DNA of 64,000 nucleotides from Mytilinidion resinicola (Eukaryota; Ascomycota; Dothideomycetes; Mytilinidiales; Mytilinidiaceae). The position numbers were made by a program, and so were the translations under genes. The DNA is taken from contig NW_022985437.1 in NCBI RefSeq assembly GCF_010093595.1, forward strand, positions 1,884,445-1,948,444, given 5' to 3'. Position 1 is the first letter of the stretch. Every line of letters begins with the position of its first letter. Shown one piece after another: positions 21,198-32,834 of the stretch. Under the pieces are notes generated by a model. It saw only the letters and a program-made list of their open reading frames with translations, did not search any database and was not told the DNA's origin.

Positions 21198-23291
21198 ATG
21201 GCAGAGCATCGCGAAGCCATCAAGAACTCGGGCCCTCGCGAGCCCTTCACTCCTTCCACCGACCCGACTCCGCGGCGCGACCAAGCCTCTACCCCTCTCA
21301 CGCCACCATCCAGCCTGCTTTCTGTTCAAGACTTCAATGCGCATAGAGACAGCATGCGAAAGAGCAGCACGTCGGGCCTTGGCCGTATCAAGGATATCCT
21401 GAGCGAAGTACTAAACCAGAAGAAAGAGGTGGAAGCAGCACTGAAACAGGCGACCGAAAATCTGATTGCCTGTGAGCTCGAGAAATCCAAGCTGGAAGTG
21501 TCGCTTGCGGCAGAGAAGGCGAAATTAGGCGGCGGTCAGGAAGATGGCGATAGCGCTGGTGCTCTCAGGGCGATGAAGGAGCAGTTGGACGAGGATTTGA
21601 AGAATCTCGACTCGAAGGTCGAGGAGATGAAGCAAGAGCATGGAGCAGAGATCCAGAAGATGGAGGAGAAGATCTCCGAAAGTGCAGAAGTGTCTGAGGC
21701 ACTTCAGAACCGGGTCGACGAGCTCAAGGGTTCTCTCGCTCAGAAGGGCGCCGAGGCCGAGAGCCTAAGCCGCGAGCTCGCACAGCATCAGCGCCGTGTT
21801 GAAGAGCTCACCCAAAAGCTTACCACGTGCGAGGAGGAGCTCGCTGAGAAGAATGATACACTCGTCTTCTCGGAGGCAAGCGCAGAGCATACCGAGAAGC
21901 AGCTCGAAGCGGTCAAGAAGCAGCACGAAGCGGCCGAAAAGCGACACGAAGCGGCCGAGAAGCAGCAAGAAGCGAGCGAGAAGCAGCATGAAGCGAGCGA
22001 GAAGCAGCACGAAGCCGTTATCGCCGGGTTACAAACCAAAATTTCCCAGGGCGAAGAGGCGCACGGGGCGCTTCAGAGGGAGCTTGAAACGTATAAACAA
22101 CGCATGGTGGAGGTTACCCAACAACTGACCGCGAGCGACGAGACCAACGCCAGCTACGGTGAGATGATGCAGTATCTGCAAGCGACAGTAGCAGACATGC
22201 AGAATCAGGTCCGGGCCAGTAGAGAGCTGGCACATCACGAAGCTCTTGAGGCCACCACCGAGGCTCCTGCGGCGACCGCACAAGCCAATATCGAGAAAGA
22301 CAGTATAATCCGCGGCATGCAGGCGGAAATAGACGACCTCAAGAACCAGCTTAACCGTAATACCAACACGATATCGCAAGTTGAAAAGGAGCTCGAGGCT
22401 GCAACCGCTGCTGGGCAACGCAAGGATACGGAGAACGCAAAATTGGAGGAAGAGCTTCAGAAGGCGACGGCTGAGATCGCGCGATTGGACAAGGACTTAC
22501 AAGCTGTGGGCGGGGGCAAGTCGATTCGCACCATCATCGGGAACCACACCATCGCCTACAACGAAAAGTGCCGCGAGTACGATACGCTTGAGCAGCAGCT
22601 GAATGATGTTCGAAGCCAGCTTAGAGTAGCGACCCAAGAGCGAGACCAGTTCAAAGCCGAAGCCGATAACAAGGAGAAGTCTAACCAGAAGGTGTACAAC
22701 ATGTTCCTGAACGAGCAGGACCGTTCCACCAAACTGGAGAAGAAGGTGAAGAAATTGGAGAGAGAGCGGGACGAGGACCTCACGGTACCGCCAGATTTCG
22801 ATCCCGATGCAGCAGATGCTCAGTACGTGAGGAACGATAGTCAGGGCGCAGAGGTACAACATGAGGTGGATGAACCGGGCGTTTCAACAAGGAACTCGAG
22901 CACTCGATCGACTATCCATGTGGTACCCAAGCCAGCTACGGCACAGAAGACGTCTACCGCTACTTCCATCAGCAAGACTGGCAACAAGAGGAAGGCCAAC
23001 ACCTTGGAAGCAGGCGAACCGGACGCCAGAACCACAGCACAGAAGACGTCTACCTCTAATTCTACCAATAAGGCCGGCATCAAGAGCAAGGCCAACACCT
23101 CGGGAGACGGCGAATCTGACGCCAAAACCACAGCACAGAGGACGTCTGCCGCTACTTCCACCAACAAGGTCGGCAACAAGAGGAAGGCCAATGCCTTGGA
23201 AGAAGGCGAGCCTGACGTCAACATCCACAAGTTGCGAGCAGTGAAGAAGGCCAAGGGGCCCATCCGCACCAGGAGCGCTAGGGGATTGTGA
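21198..23291 (+). CDS. Long coiled-coil protein with repeats, function unknown
   Basis: Single exon, 697 aa. After a disordered Pro/Thr-rich start (to about residue 50) nearly everything up to about residue 530 is predicted coiled coil by eye (Glu/Lys/Gln/Leu heptads). Near residues 235-275 a seven-residue unit of the form EKQHEAS/A is repeated about six times without a break. The C-terminus is basic and carries three copies of a roughly 34-residue unit containing TAQKTS and GNKRKAN, each ending in an acidic GEPD-like stretch. The KRKAN motifs could be nuclear-localisation signals. Coiled-coil scaffolds of the nucleus, cytoskeleton or septum all look like this, so no function is assigned. Low sequence complexity means weak family matches should not be trusted. 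Confidence 0.75.
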   Translation: MAEHREAIKNSGPREPFTPSTDPTPRRDQASTPLTPPSSLLSVQDFNAHRDSMRKSSTSGLGRIKDILSEVLNQKKEVEAALKQATENLIACELEKSKLEVSLAAEKAKLGGGQEDGDSAGALRAMKEQLDEDLKNLDSKVEEMKQEHGAEIQKMEEKISESAEVSEALQNRVDELKGSLAQKGAEAESLSRELAQHQRRVEELTQKLTTCEEELAEKNDTLVFSEASAEHTEKQLEAVKKQHEAAEKRHEAAEKQQEASEKQHEASEKQHEAVIAGLQTKISQGEEAHGALQRELETYKQRMVEVTQQLTASDETNASYGEMMQYLQATVADMQNQVRASRELAHHEALEATTEAPAATAQANIEKDSIIRGMQAEIDDLKNQLNRNTNTISQVEKELEAATAAGQRKDTENAKLEEELQKATAEIARLDKDLQAVGGGKSIRTIIGNHTIAYNEKCREYDTLEQQLNDVRSQLRVATQERDQFKAEADNKEKSNQKVYNMFLNEQDRSTKLEKKVKKLERERDEDLTVPPDFDPDAADAQYVRNDSQGAEVQHEVDEPGVSTRNSSTRSTIHVVPKPATAQKTSTATSISKTGNKRKANTLEAGEPDARTTAQKTSTSNSTNKAGIKSKANTSGDGESDAKTTAQRTSAATSTNKVGNKRKANALEEGEPDVNIHKLRAVKKAKGPIRTRSARGL

Positions 23292-25672
23292 AGGGGCTAG
23301 CGATTGAGATCGTTCCACTGTACGCAGGAAAAGAGGCTTATGGAACGGATGTGGTTTTGGTTATGGAGAGAGTTGATGATTCTACTGGATTCTACTGTTT
23401 TTACCTTCGGAAGACGTAAATATCCCTAGGAGCGAAAGTTTGCGAAATTCCAGTTTCATTACAGTCGTAATTTGATGAAGTCCAGTACGTGATTTGAACA
23501 CCACTTGAAGCTGTGCAAAGTACTCGTGAAGTAGATATAACTAGACGCGAGGGTTGCTTACTAAGCTGGAGGGGTACTTCAGTGCCTCCCGCATCATCAG
23601 ACCTCCTCCTTCCCATCTTCTCAACTTTCCTAACGACACCAAGAGTGATCTTCATCGCGCAGAGCCTTCTCAGGATGAATTTTAAGCATGCACAACTCTT
23701 GCACTCGATGCTATCCCAAACAGGACATCCGTTGGATGACAACGTGCGAGGAATTTGGAGGCCGTCGGATCAAGCCTCCGGTGCCTTCAACAGTTGATCG
23801 TTCCGCGATCTAGACTGCGAATGCATACACCGGAGAGTAAGGCCCATGAAGAAGTTTGCGCTCGCGACAAGGCCTCCTGCGACTTAACAGAATGGTTTTA
23901 GGACTCGAAAACCTGGGGCCTGACAGACACGTTGAAACCTGGCACCGAAGAGAACTATCTCATTGACTGAACCTTATTGTTGTACGAAGCTCTTTCAGAG
24001 GCCCAGGCATGAGGGTAGCTTACATCAGTGCTGGGTGGCTGACATGCCCATACCTAGTACAGATTGTGCAAGGTCCACTTTTCACTCGGTTCGATGTTCT
24101 GGGCTTTCAAAAGACAGGAAGCTATCTTGTAACGGCGAAACTTGACATTTGGTTTGTTTTTAACATGTGAGTCGCGTTTCACATACCTCAGTTGCGGTAC
24201 TCTTCATCGTGACGCGTCAGTGTTGCCACGGTACTCCAACTCTGATACACTATCTGTGAAGTGTACTGCTGAGGATGGCCTGTGGTAGCATGTCCAGCAA
24301 TGTATTTCATTTTACAAGTCACAAAGTCACGGCTTTGAATAAAGCTTCCTCAATACCGTTGTGTCATTTTCCCAAGCCGCGGGCCAGTGGCATCGCGCTC
24401 GGTTCCGCGGAATCGGTTTTTCAGGGCCTGATCGAAGTCCCCAAAACAAATTTGTGTCCAGCTATTCCTAATTCTTCAAGGGAAACGACCCAACCTCCCT
24501 GAATTTGGATGATCAATCCGTTACCATGCGACTATCTCGATACTTCGCCGGTTATCGCTGGCCTCTCCATGGCTAAATTGGTGTTGGCGTAGGCACGGTA
24601 CTGTACTCGACTCCGATTTGTTAGAAGCAATGGTCCAATGATCCAGCTGTGGGTCCATCTTCATAAACGCCCTCGGCCGGCCTCGGAAGCTCCCGCTTCG
24701 GAATCATCTAGACTTACTACCATCTACCATGATGTGCGGACGAATCACATCGACATGTTCGTCGGTACGGAAACTGGAGTTTGCCCGAACGATGCGTCGG
24801 TTATGCATCAACAACACCACCTCCACCACCACCTCAAAGTTCTCAATAAACGCTTCAAGACGAACCACTTGCATGAAATTGTGTCTGTGTGTTAACGGCG
24901 CCTAGTGTTGTAAGGCTAAAAGGTCGTTGCCTAAGAGATGCAACCGTCGATGGATAGAAATACGCGCCGTCGTGGTGCCTTTCTGGCATTAGGCCTGGTC
25001 ACAAATTTTCATATTCTCAGGTTTCCGCTTAGGGGAAATGTACGAACTGCCATGCGTAGATAATGATTACCCCCAGCCATTGAGAACCTTGGACTAGCAT
25101 TCACCAAAATAATCAATGTTTCTTCACACATTTTCATGCAGATGGTCACATCAACTCCTTCCGCGACATCATACCACCCGACACCCCGACATCCAATATC
25201 CACCAAAGAAAACTAGGAATATGCATTTTACCCTAAGTTCTAGTGTCCGCGCAGGTTGTTGGGCCTCTCAAGTCTAGTCCATAATGTGTCGTTCGAATTG
25301 GTCTAGAAGCAATATTGCGACGTTGTCGGGTGATATCTCCCCCTCTTCCAGGTGAAGGAGACGCCAAGATATAGAAGACTGTCCTGGCGAGGGATGACGG
25401 AGTAAGAAACCCCAATGCGGCTTGTCTCTTTGAGGGACAGCTCCACTGACTTACTCATTCGGGAACCCACAGAAATCCACTGCAGCGGCTGAATCTTGAT
25501 GCAAACACCTATGAATCGATCCGAAGCAGGACTTTAGCGCTGAGGGTGGAAAATTTTAGAGCGCCACGCAACTGAAGATCGAACCCTCGATCCCGACACC
25601 TGCTTGGAAGCTTTTTCGATACGTCTGTTTCATCTGCAATCTGCACGATCCCCTCAGACTGTTTTATCAACA
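23292..25672. other. Intergenic, about 2.4 kb, no gene seen
   Basis: Only short frames (under 115 aa) without domains. One contains a short His-rich patch near 24800 that is too short and isolated to call. The last few hundred bases are the upstream region of the ferric reductase gene. Confidence 0.5.
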
Positions 25673-27567
25673 ATGGCCACGACATCGAAAGGTGTCTCAG
25701 CCTCCTATCCAACACACGTTGATATCAACGACATTCACGCTCCTACTCACCCTGACGACCAGTACAAGTATTGCATTACTTCCAGCATTCCTGCGTCCCA
25801 TTACTAACATAGCGTAGATACTCTCATGGCCTGAACGGAGTCAACCAGCCTCAAAACAATCTCCTTGTCAATGTCTTGCTTACGACTCTACTTCTTGTCA
25901 CCATTGTCATCCTCGTGTATCGAGTAGGACGACGATTTCAAGCAGAAAGACGGCATGTTGCTGCAGCGACAAACCCAGCCCGGCAAGCAATATGGGCTAC
26001 GAACCGTTGGAAATGGCTCCCTCGATTGAAAGAACATCTGCTATACGCTCCCCTTTGGAGAAATCGCCACAACTCCGAGATTCAAATTTCCAGTGCTATA
26101 ACGTTTGGCACACTACCTTCACGGATGCACACAATACTACTATTAGGTTACTTCGCATCCAACCTAGCATATTGCCTAATCTTACCCTGGAAAAGTGCCG
26201 ACGCACCGTTCCTCGTTGCAACACTGCGAGGTCGGTCCGGCACTTTGGCGGTACTGAACCTCATCCCAACGATCCTATTCGCACTCCGAAACAACCCGTT
26301 CATCTGGATATTTCACATCAGCTACGACACATTCAATCTCTTCCATCGGTGGCTGGCACGTATCGTCTTCTTGGAGGTTTTGGCCCATATTGCGGCGTGG
26401 CTCTACAACACTTTGAGAGTCGGAGACTGGAAAGGCGCAATGTGGATCATCAACCAAGCTGAAAGCTATAAATGGGGACTTATGGCCTCGATCGCGTTCT
26501 TGCTGCTAACAATCCAAACGTGGTCTCCTTTGCGACACGCATTCTACGAAACTTTTCTCCTTATCCATCGCGTTTTGGTCATTCACGTGATCATTGGTGT
26601 CTATTGGCACCTGAAGCAGCATGCACTGCCACAGCTGTACTGGGCCTACATCTTCATCGCTTTTCTGGCCGCCGAATATGTTTTCCGGTTCTTCCGAGTC
26701 GCGTACTTCAATACCTCCGGGCTATTCAGAGGCCGATCAATCACCAAGACTACGGTGGAAGCCCTTCCAGGAGAGGCATGCCGCTTAACCTTTCACCTCA
26801 CTCGCCCTTGGACCGGGAACCCCGGGTCGCATGTCCACGTCTACCTACCATCGATCTCGTTCTGGTGCTCGCATCCATTTTCCGTCGCTTGGATCGAACC
26901 TCAGCCCCTAGCTACCGAATCCGGAAAACTCCCATCCTCTATAGACGACCTCAAATTCAAGACGACTAACAGTACCATTTCTCTCGTGGTTCGTGCTCGC
27001 ACCGGCATGACGCGGTCCCTACACACGAAAGCATCCTTCCAGCCCAACAACACTCTCACTACGTGGGGTGCAATCGAAGGCCCCTACGGCGGGTTCAACT
27101 CTTTGGACTCATACGGGACCGTCCTCCTCTTTGCCGGTGGCGTTGGTATCACGCATCAGATCTCCTTCGTCCGCCACCTAGTAGCTGGACACGCCGGCGG
27201 CACCGCTGCCGCGCAGAAGGTCGTGCTCATCTGGTCCATCCGCAGTACTGACATACTCGAGTGGACTGGACAGTGGTTGGACGAGATCATGGCGATGCGC
27301 GATCGCAAGAACGTACTCCAGGTCATCGTCTTTGTGTCGGGCAGAAATCCAGACCTTGACACCAAGCTCTTGCCCGAGGGTATAAAAGTGCGACGAGGGC
27401 GGTGCAACGCCAGCGACGTGATAGATGCTGAAATCCTAGACCAAGTCGGGGCGATGGTGGTCACGGTCTGCGGGCCTGGGGCCTTTGCGGATATGGTGAG
27501 GGCTGCGGTGAGGCGGCGGGTGAGCGTCAAGAACATTGACTTTGTGGAGGAATCTTTCACCTATTAA
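25673..27567 (+). CDS. Ferric-chelate reductase (FRE/NOX family) transmembrane protein
   Basis: Exons 25673-25767 and 25818-27567 join across a 50-nt intron to 614 aa. The N-terminal ~40 residues are outside the membrane, with no clear signal peptide. A first helix follows (LLTTLLLVTIVILVY), then the ferric-reductase transmembrane domain. Paired heme histidines lie in FHRWLARIVFLEVLAHIAAW and HRVLVIHVIIGVYWH. The cytoplasmic part has HPFSVAW (FAD-binding HPFT-type motif), GGVGITH (nucleotide-binding glycines) and CGPGAFADMVR (NADPH-binding end), then the terminal aromatic FTY. These enzymes move electrons from NADPH through FAD and two hemes to reduce Fe3+ or Cu2+ outside the cell for uptake. 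No iron permease or multicopper oxidase lies next to it. Iron regulation is expected but no GATA-type site was proven. Confidence 0.93.
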
Positions 27568-28048
27568 TGTCTATTGAACGATGGGAAGTACTGAACATAT
27601 CTCTCTTGGTTACTCTTGCTACTGCTTCGAGCAAGGCAGAATACTGATACGAAGGCACGGGTTTCCACTTTCTTTGTAACAGCGCTGCTCCAACCACAAG
27701 AACGCTCTTTATTTGAATTCCGAGTTCTCATAAGCGTAGCCACTCCACGTTGTGACTTGTAGGTTGTCTAGTATATAATACCTATACATCCTGTTCGTAG
27801 CCAAACAGACCTCTCACCCATCAAATCCCCACCAAGGGTAGCTGTCATGACCTACACATCGTGCATTACAATGCGATCCAGAACAGCAGCATTGTAAGAA
27901 ATCGGCATTGGACTTCAACAATTCACTTCAAGAAATTCACATTCTAAAGGGATAAAGCAGTTTCATGACGAGGATAAAAGACGCCCAATTTCAAGCCTCC
28001 AGACACTTTCTACCTTCACACTACGCGGCATTCAGCCGCCTCATCTAT
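27568..28048. other. Intergenic, nothing identified
   Basis: The 3' flank of the ferric reductase gene. No frame or structure of note before the 81-bp repeat array. Confidence 0.5.
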
Positions 28049-28294
28049 ATATCTCTTCATAAACCTCGACCTCAGCGTCGCGTACATATAGTTGAACCTC
28101 CTAGCGAGCAGGTGCGAGAGACATACTCGATACCTCTCCATGCACCTCAACCGCAGCGTCACGTACAAGTAGCTGAAGCTCCACGCAATAAAGTGCGAGA
28201 GACATCCACGAGATCTCTCCATGAACCTTGACCTCAGCGTCGCGTGCATATACCTGAAACTCTCGGCAAGCAGCTGCGAGAGACATACTCGATA
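28049..28294. repeat. Three tandem copies of an 81-bp unit
   Basis: The marker CAGCGTC recurs at 28073, 28154 and 28235, exactly 81 bp apart, and the surrounding bases agree well between copies. Because 81 is divisible by three, both a plus frame (27965-28231, 27-residue unit with RPQRRVHI...VRET) and a minus frame (28016-28333, unit with CLSHLLARRF) stay open. I do not call either a gene. The plus frame stops inside copy 3. Confidence 0.85.
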
Positions 28295-28465
28295 TACTGA
28301 TACACAACAACCCTGTATACACACCACATCCAAATGCCAATAGTATCTCTATACTGTTTTGGCTCCATTATATACAACAATGGCGAACTCGCGGTATACC
28401 TTCCGCAACGACATGGGATTCCACTGACCCAGTTCATCCGCAGTCATTCAACCATGACTCGGCAT

Positions 28466-28541
28466 AGCAAAACAGCGCAATAACGACATCAATGTCCGGT
28501 GGTAGCAACACAGCGCAATAACGACATCAATGTCTGGTGGC
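28466..28541. repeat. Two tandem copies of a 38-bp unit, with a decayed third
   Basis: Units start at 28466 and 28504, both with ACAGCGCAATAACGACATCA; they differ at a few positions. A weaker third copy can be seen at about 28573-28612. Confidence 0.8.
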
Positions 28542-29135
28542 AGCAGCACCCAGCTACCTACACCCTATCCTAGCATATCAAATCGCGCAACATCGATATC
28601 AAATGCGGGTGCCTGTCAGAGCACTTCAACCTTCAGTTTTTAAAAACACCAGGAAAAGTCCCAAAATGCGGTCTCCGGCTCTTCCTTCTCTTGGTAAGTT
28701 GGCAATCCCAGATTCTAGCAAAATTCATGCTGGGAGACTCGCGCAAACTCATAAAATCACAGCCGCGACTGGCGCGTGATCATGCATGAGCATGAATATG
28801 AGTCCGTCAAGGGCAACCAAGGTGCCAGACCATGGTCCTCGGGCTCTTCAGATAAGATACCCACCGCCTGTCAATTCGATGGGCTATCGAAATAATGAAA
28901 TGTTATTCTGCTCTACTTTTACAAATCCTGATATCTCATGTGACAATGTGTGAGAAATATAGAAACATGTATGCTTTAGAATCGAGTTGATTTGGACGTT
29001 GTGCAACCACGCCTTGAATTCCTACGAGCCATTAGCTACGCGACTTTCACGATAATTGAATACAAGGTATCTTACGTAGCCCATTTGAGATGCTGTTGGA
29101 GTCTAAAGACTAGCCCCCTGTGACTGCTGAATAGC
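28542..29135. other. Intergenic, nothing identified
   Basis: Besides the decayed repeat copy near 28573, this is A/T-rich 3' flank of the PP2C gene. No coding frame with resemblance. Confidence 0.5.
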
Positions 29136-30747
29136 CTAAAAGAAAATAACCTGAACAGTAATATCATCCCTAATATTCCGACTAAGAGGCTGCCCAGCGC
29201 TCATAACGCTGCAAAACAAGCTCCGCCGTGACCCTCCAAACGCATTCTTCACTAGATGCGTAGCCGCATTGCCATCCTCGACGACAAAGTGCTCCGGCGT
29301 CGCTTTCCACTCCACATACTTACCATCCGTCAGCGTGAACGGCTTGCCGCCCACCACATGGTAAGAGTCGTCTGCCTTCGCTTCTGATGATACTGGAGAC
29401 TTGAACTTCCCGCTCTTCCTAGCTTCAACGTACTGCGCCACGCACTCAACCGCATCCTCGCTGCTGATATGGTCCCAGAGCCCATCAGACGCCAGAATCG
29501 CAAAGTCGCCACGCTCCCCCCTGACCACCTGCGTCTCTGTTACAACCGGCTCCGCTGTCATGTAGGGCGGCGTGATAGCGCCTTTCCGTGGCGCAGGTGA
29601 CCAGAAATCCTCTTGCGTCTTCTTAAGAAACTTCTCGCTCCATTTCCATCTGCTGTCACCAAAAGCGCGGGTTACTGCGATGCCGAGCAAGCGCCCGGAC
29701 GCTGGATCAATAATGCCGGTTTCGCCAGGGTGGGCTGCGCTGATGCGCTCCACTTCAGCGGCGTTGAAGCCGGTTTGGTCGGCTGAGAGTGGCTTGGCGA
29801 CGTACTTTCCAGCGGCAGACTCGTAGCGACCGAGGACGGCTCGGGAGTCGCCGGTGCATGCTACGCGGAGGACAGAACTCTTGGGATCGAAGATGGCGAG
29901 GAGTGCACAAGATCCCGCGATGGCGGGTGCGAGAGCTGCGAGAGCTGCGGCTGAGACTGAGGAGGCGGAATTGACGGCCTTTTGGGCGGTGTTCAGGATG
30001 TCGGCATCGAGGCTTGTGAATGCGTTTTGGATGGCGGAGGTGATCAACGGGCTAGCGCTTTGAGTAGATAATTGAGATAGAGATTTGGATACGTATGGGA
30101 CGAGGGTGCTCTTTAGCAGGATGCCTGTTGCAGCTCCCCTGTAGCATCGTTAGTAAAATGGTTTTGTCTTGCACCGTGGATAAGGGATACGACGATGTTG
30201 GAGAAAACGGTAGAGAAAAACGAGGAAACGATACATACGCATGTCCATCAAGAACTCCCCAATAACACCATGGAGTTTTGCCCACTCCAGGTGCGACGAC
30301 TTGCACGTATTGGTCTTCGACCGGGCTATTGCTAGCAAACTGCACGGAATGGGATTCTGGGCTTTTCCCAGTTGCAGCAACGCTAAGCTCATTCTCGGTG
30401 AGCTTTGCAGTTGCAGTTTGCACATTGAGAGACACAGGTTCCTTGACCAGAGCTATAGGGTCTCTTGGAGTTTCGTCAGGGCTGATCGGTGAAGATGCTG
30501 ATCTAGGCGAAATGGCGGTAGGCTTGGAGGGACCGTAGATTCCCTCGATCACAGCACCACATGCAAATGCGGCGCTCAGACCAAAGACCAGCCCTGCATT
30601 GTTGAGGGTTAAAGCACGAGACTGATGGGTCGCAACTCGAATAGTTAATGTAGCATGTTGGCGGATGGATAGATTGAAACTTCGATCTAACCCATGGCGG
30701 AGTACGCTATGCGCTCCAGAGTTCACCCGGCGTACGAGTAGAGACAT
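29136..30747 (-). CDS. Mitochondrial PP2C-type protein phosphatase (Ptc5-like)
   Basis: Exons 30239-30747 and 29136-30138 join to 503 aa. The N-terminus (MSLLVRRVNSGAHSVLRHG) is Arg-rich without acids, a mitochondrial presequence. It is followed by one hydrophobic stretch (GLVFGLSAAFACGAVI) that may anchor it in the inner membrane. PP2C metal-binding motifs are present: VLDGHA with Asp167 and His169, ACTGDSRAVLG, LASDGLWDH and the terminal RDDITVQVIFF. The layout matches yeast Ptc5, a Mg/Mn-dependent Ser/Thr phosphatase that dephosphorylates and activates pyruvate dehydrogenase E1-alpha. The intron falls exactly in the codon after DGH. Substrate identity is by homology only. Confidence 0.9.
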
Positions 30748-31078
30748 TGTGGAGGAATGGTAGAGTGTAAGCAGCACGGGATGGAATGAGGCTGATATAT
30801 AGCCCTGGTCAATGCGCCAGTCTAAGCCTTATTAGGTATGTATATCATTTCTTCTCCTAGAGCTCTGAAGGGCGGCAGTAACTCATAGGTGTGGCCCTAT
30901 GCTTCTTCATTAACAGGTTTCGGAATGGGGTCAAGCAAACGAAACAAGAAGTTGTGGTTCATATGTCAAGGGAACACGTCCCGTCCCGTACGTCGTATTT
31001 TAGTGACTTTTATCTAATCCGTATAGGCCGATATTTTTGGGGGTATTCTTCACATCAAGCAAGTACATTAGCTGCAAT
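30748..31078. other. Intergenic between the PP2C gene start and the LYS1 stop
   Basis: About 330 bp that must hold the PP2C promoter and the LYS1 terminator region. No specific element was recognised. Confidence 0.5.
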
Positions 31079-32354
<1,276 letters not shown>

Positions 32355-32834
32355 TGTGAATGGTAGTGGTGATGTGGAGGAGCGTGAATGCGACGACACG
32401 AAGGGCACAGATCGGAGATATTCAAATCTTGATAGCAGGCTAGAAAAACGCATGCAATTGAGGGCCGGTGGGGGATTTATAGCTGTCGCGGGACAAATAT
32501 GACTCCCTTCTCGGGGCAGTAAAGGAATTCCTTTCACCGCCCAAACGCCCAGCCTTCGTCATGTGGCTCGTCCCCAAGAATCCCATGTTGCAAATGCACA
32601 ACTGCATGACCTCCCCTCGTACCCACCAGTGTAGCACATGTGATGCCTCTATCGAACCCTCTTCTCCGCATACTGCCCGCCGCTAATCTGCCCCGCCCGT
32701 GCCATAGAGACACCCGACGATAGCTTCCATCAGCGATGAATGCCTCCGGTGGGGTACTCTCGAATCCGCATAGAAAAAGCAACCGACACTTCTCCAACCG
32801 CGGCTAAGCCTTGAGGCTTGGATTTCTGCACGAT
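32355..32834. promoter_or_regulatory. Divergent intergenic region of LYS1 and the SulP transporter
   Basis: The only DNA between two outward-pointing start codons, so it contains both promoters. Open minus-strand frames here begin with non-ATG codons and are not supported. Confidence 0.5.

Noticed and set aside
28016..28333. 105-aa minus frame across the 81-bp repeats
   Set aside because: It is open because the repeat length is a multiple of three; no homology, and the start is in the flank.
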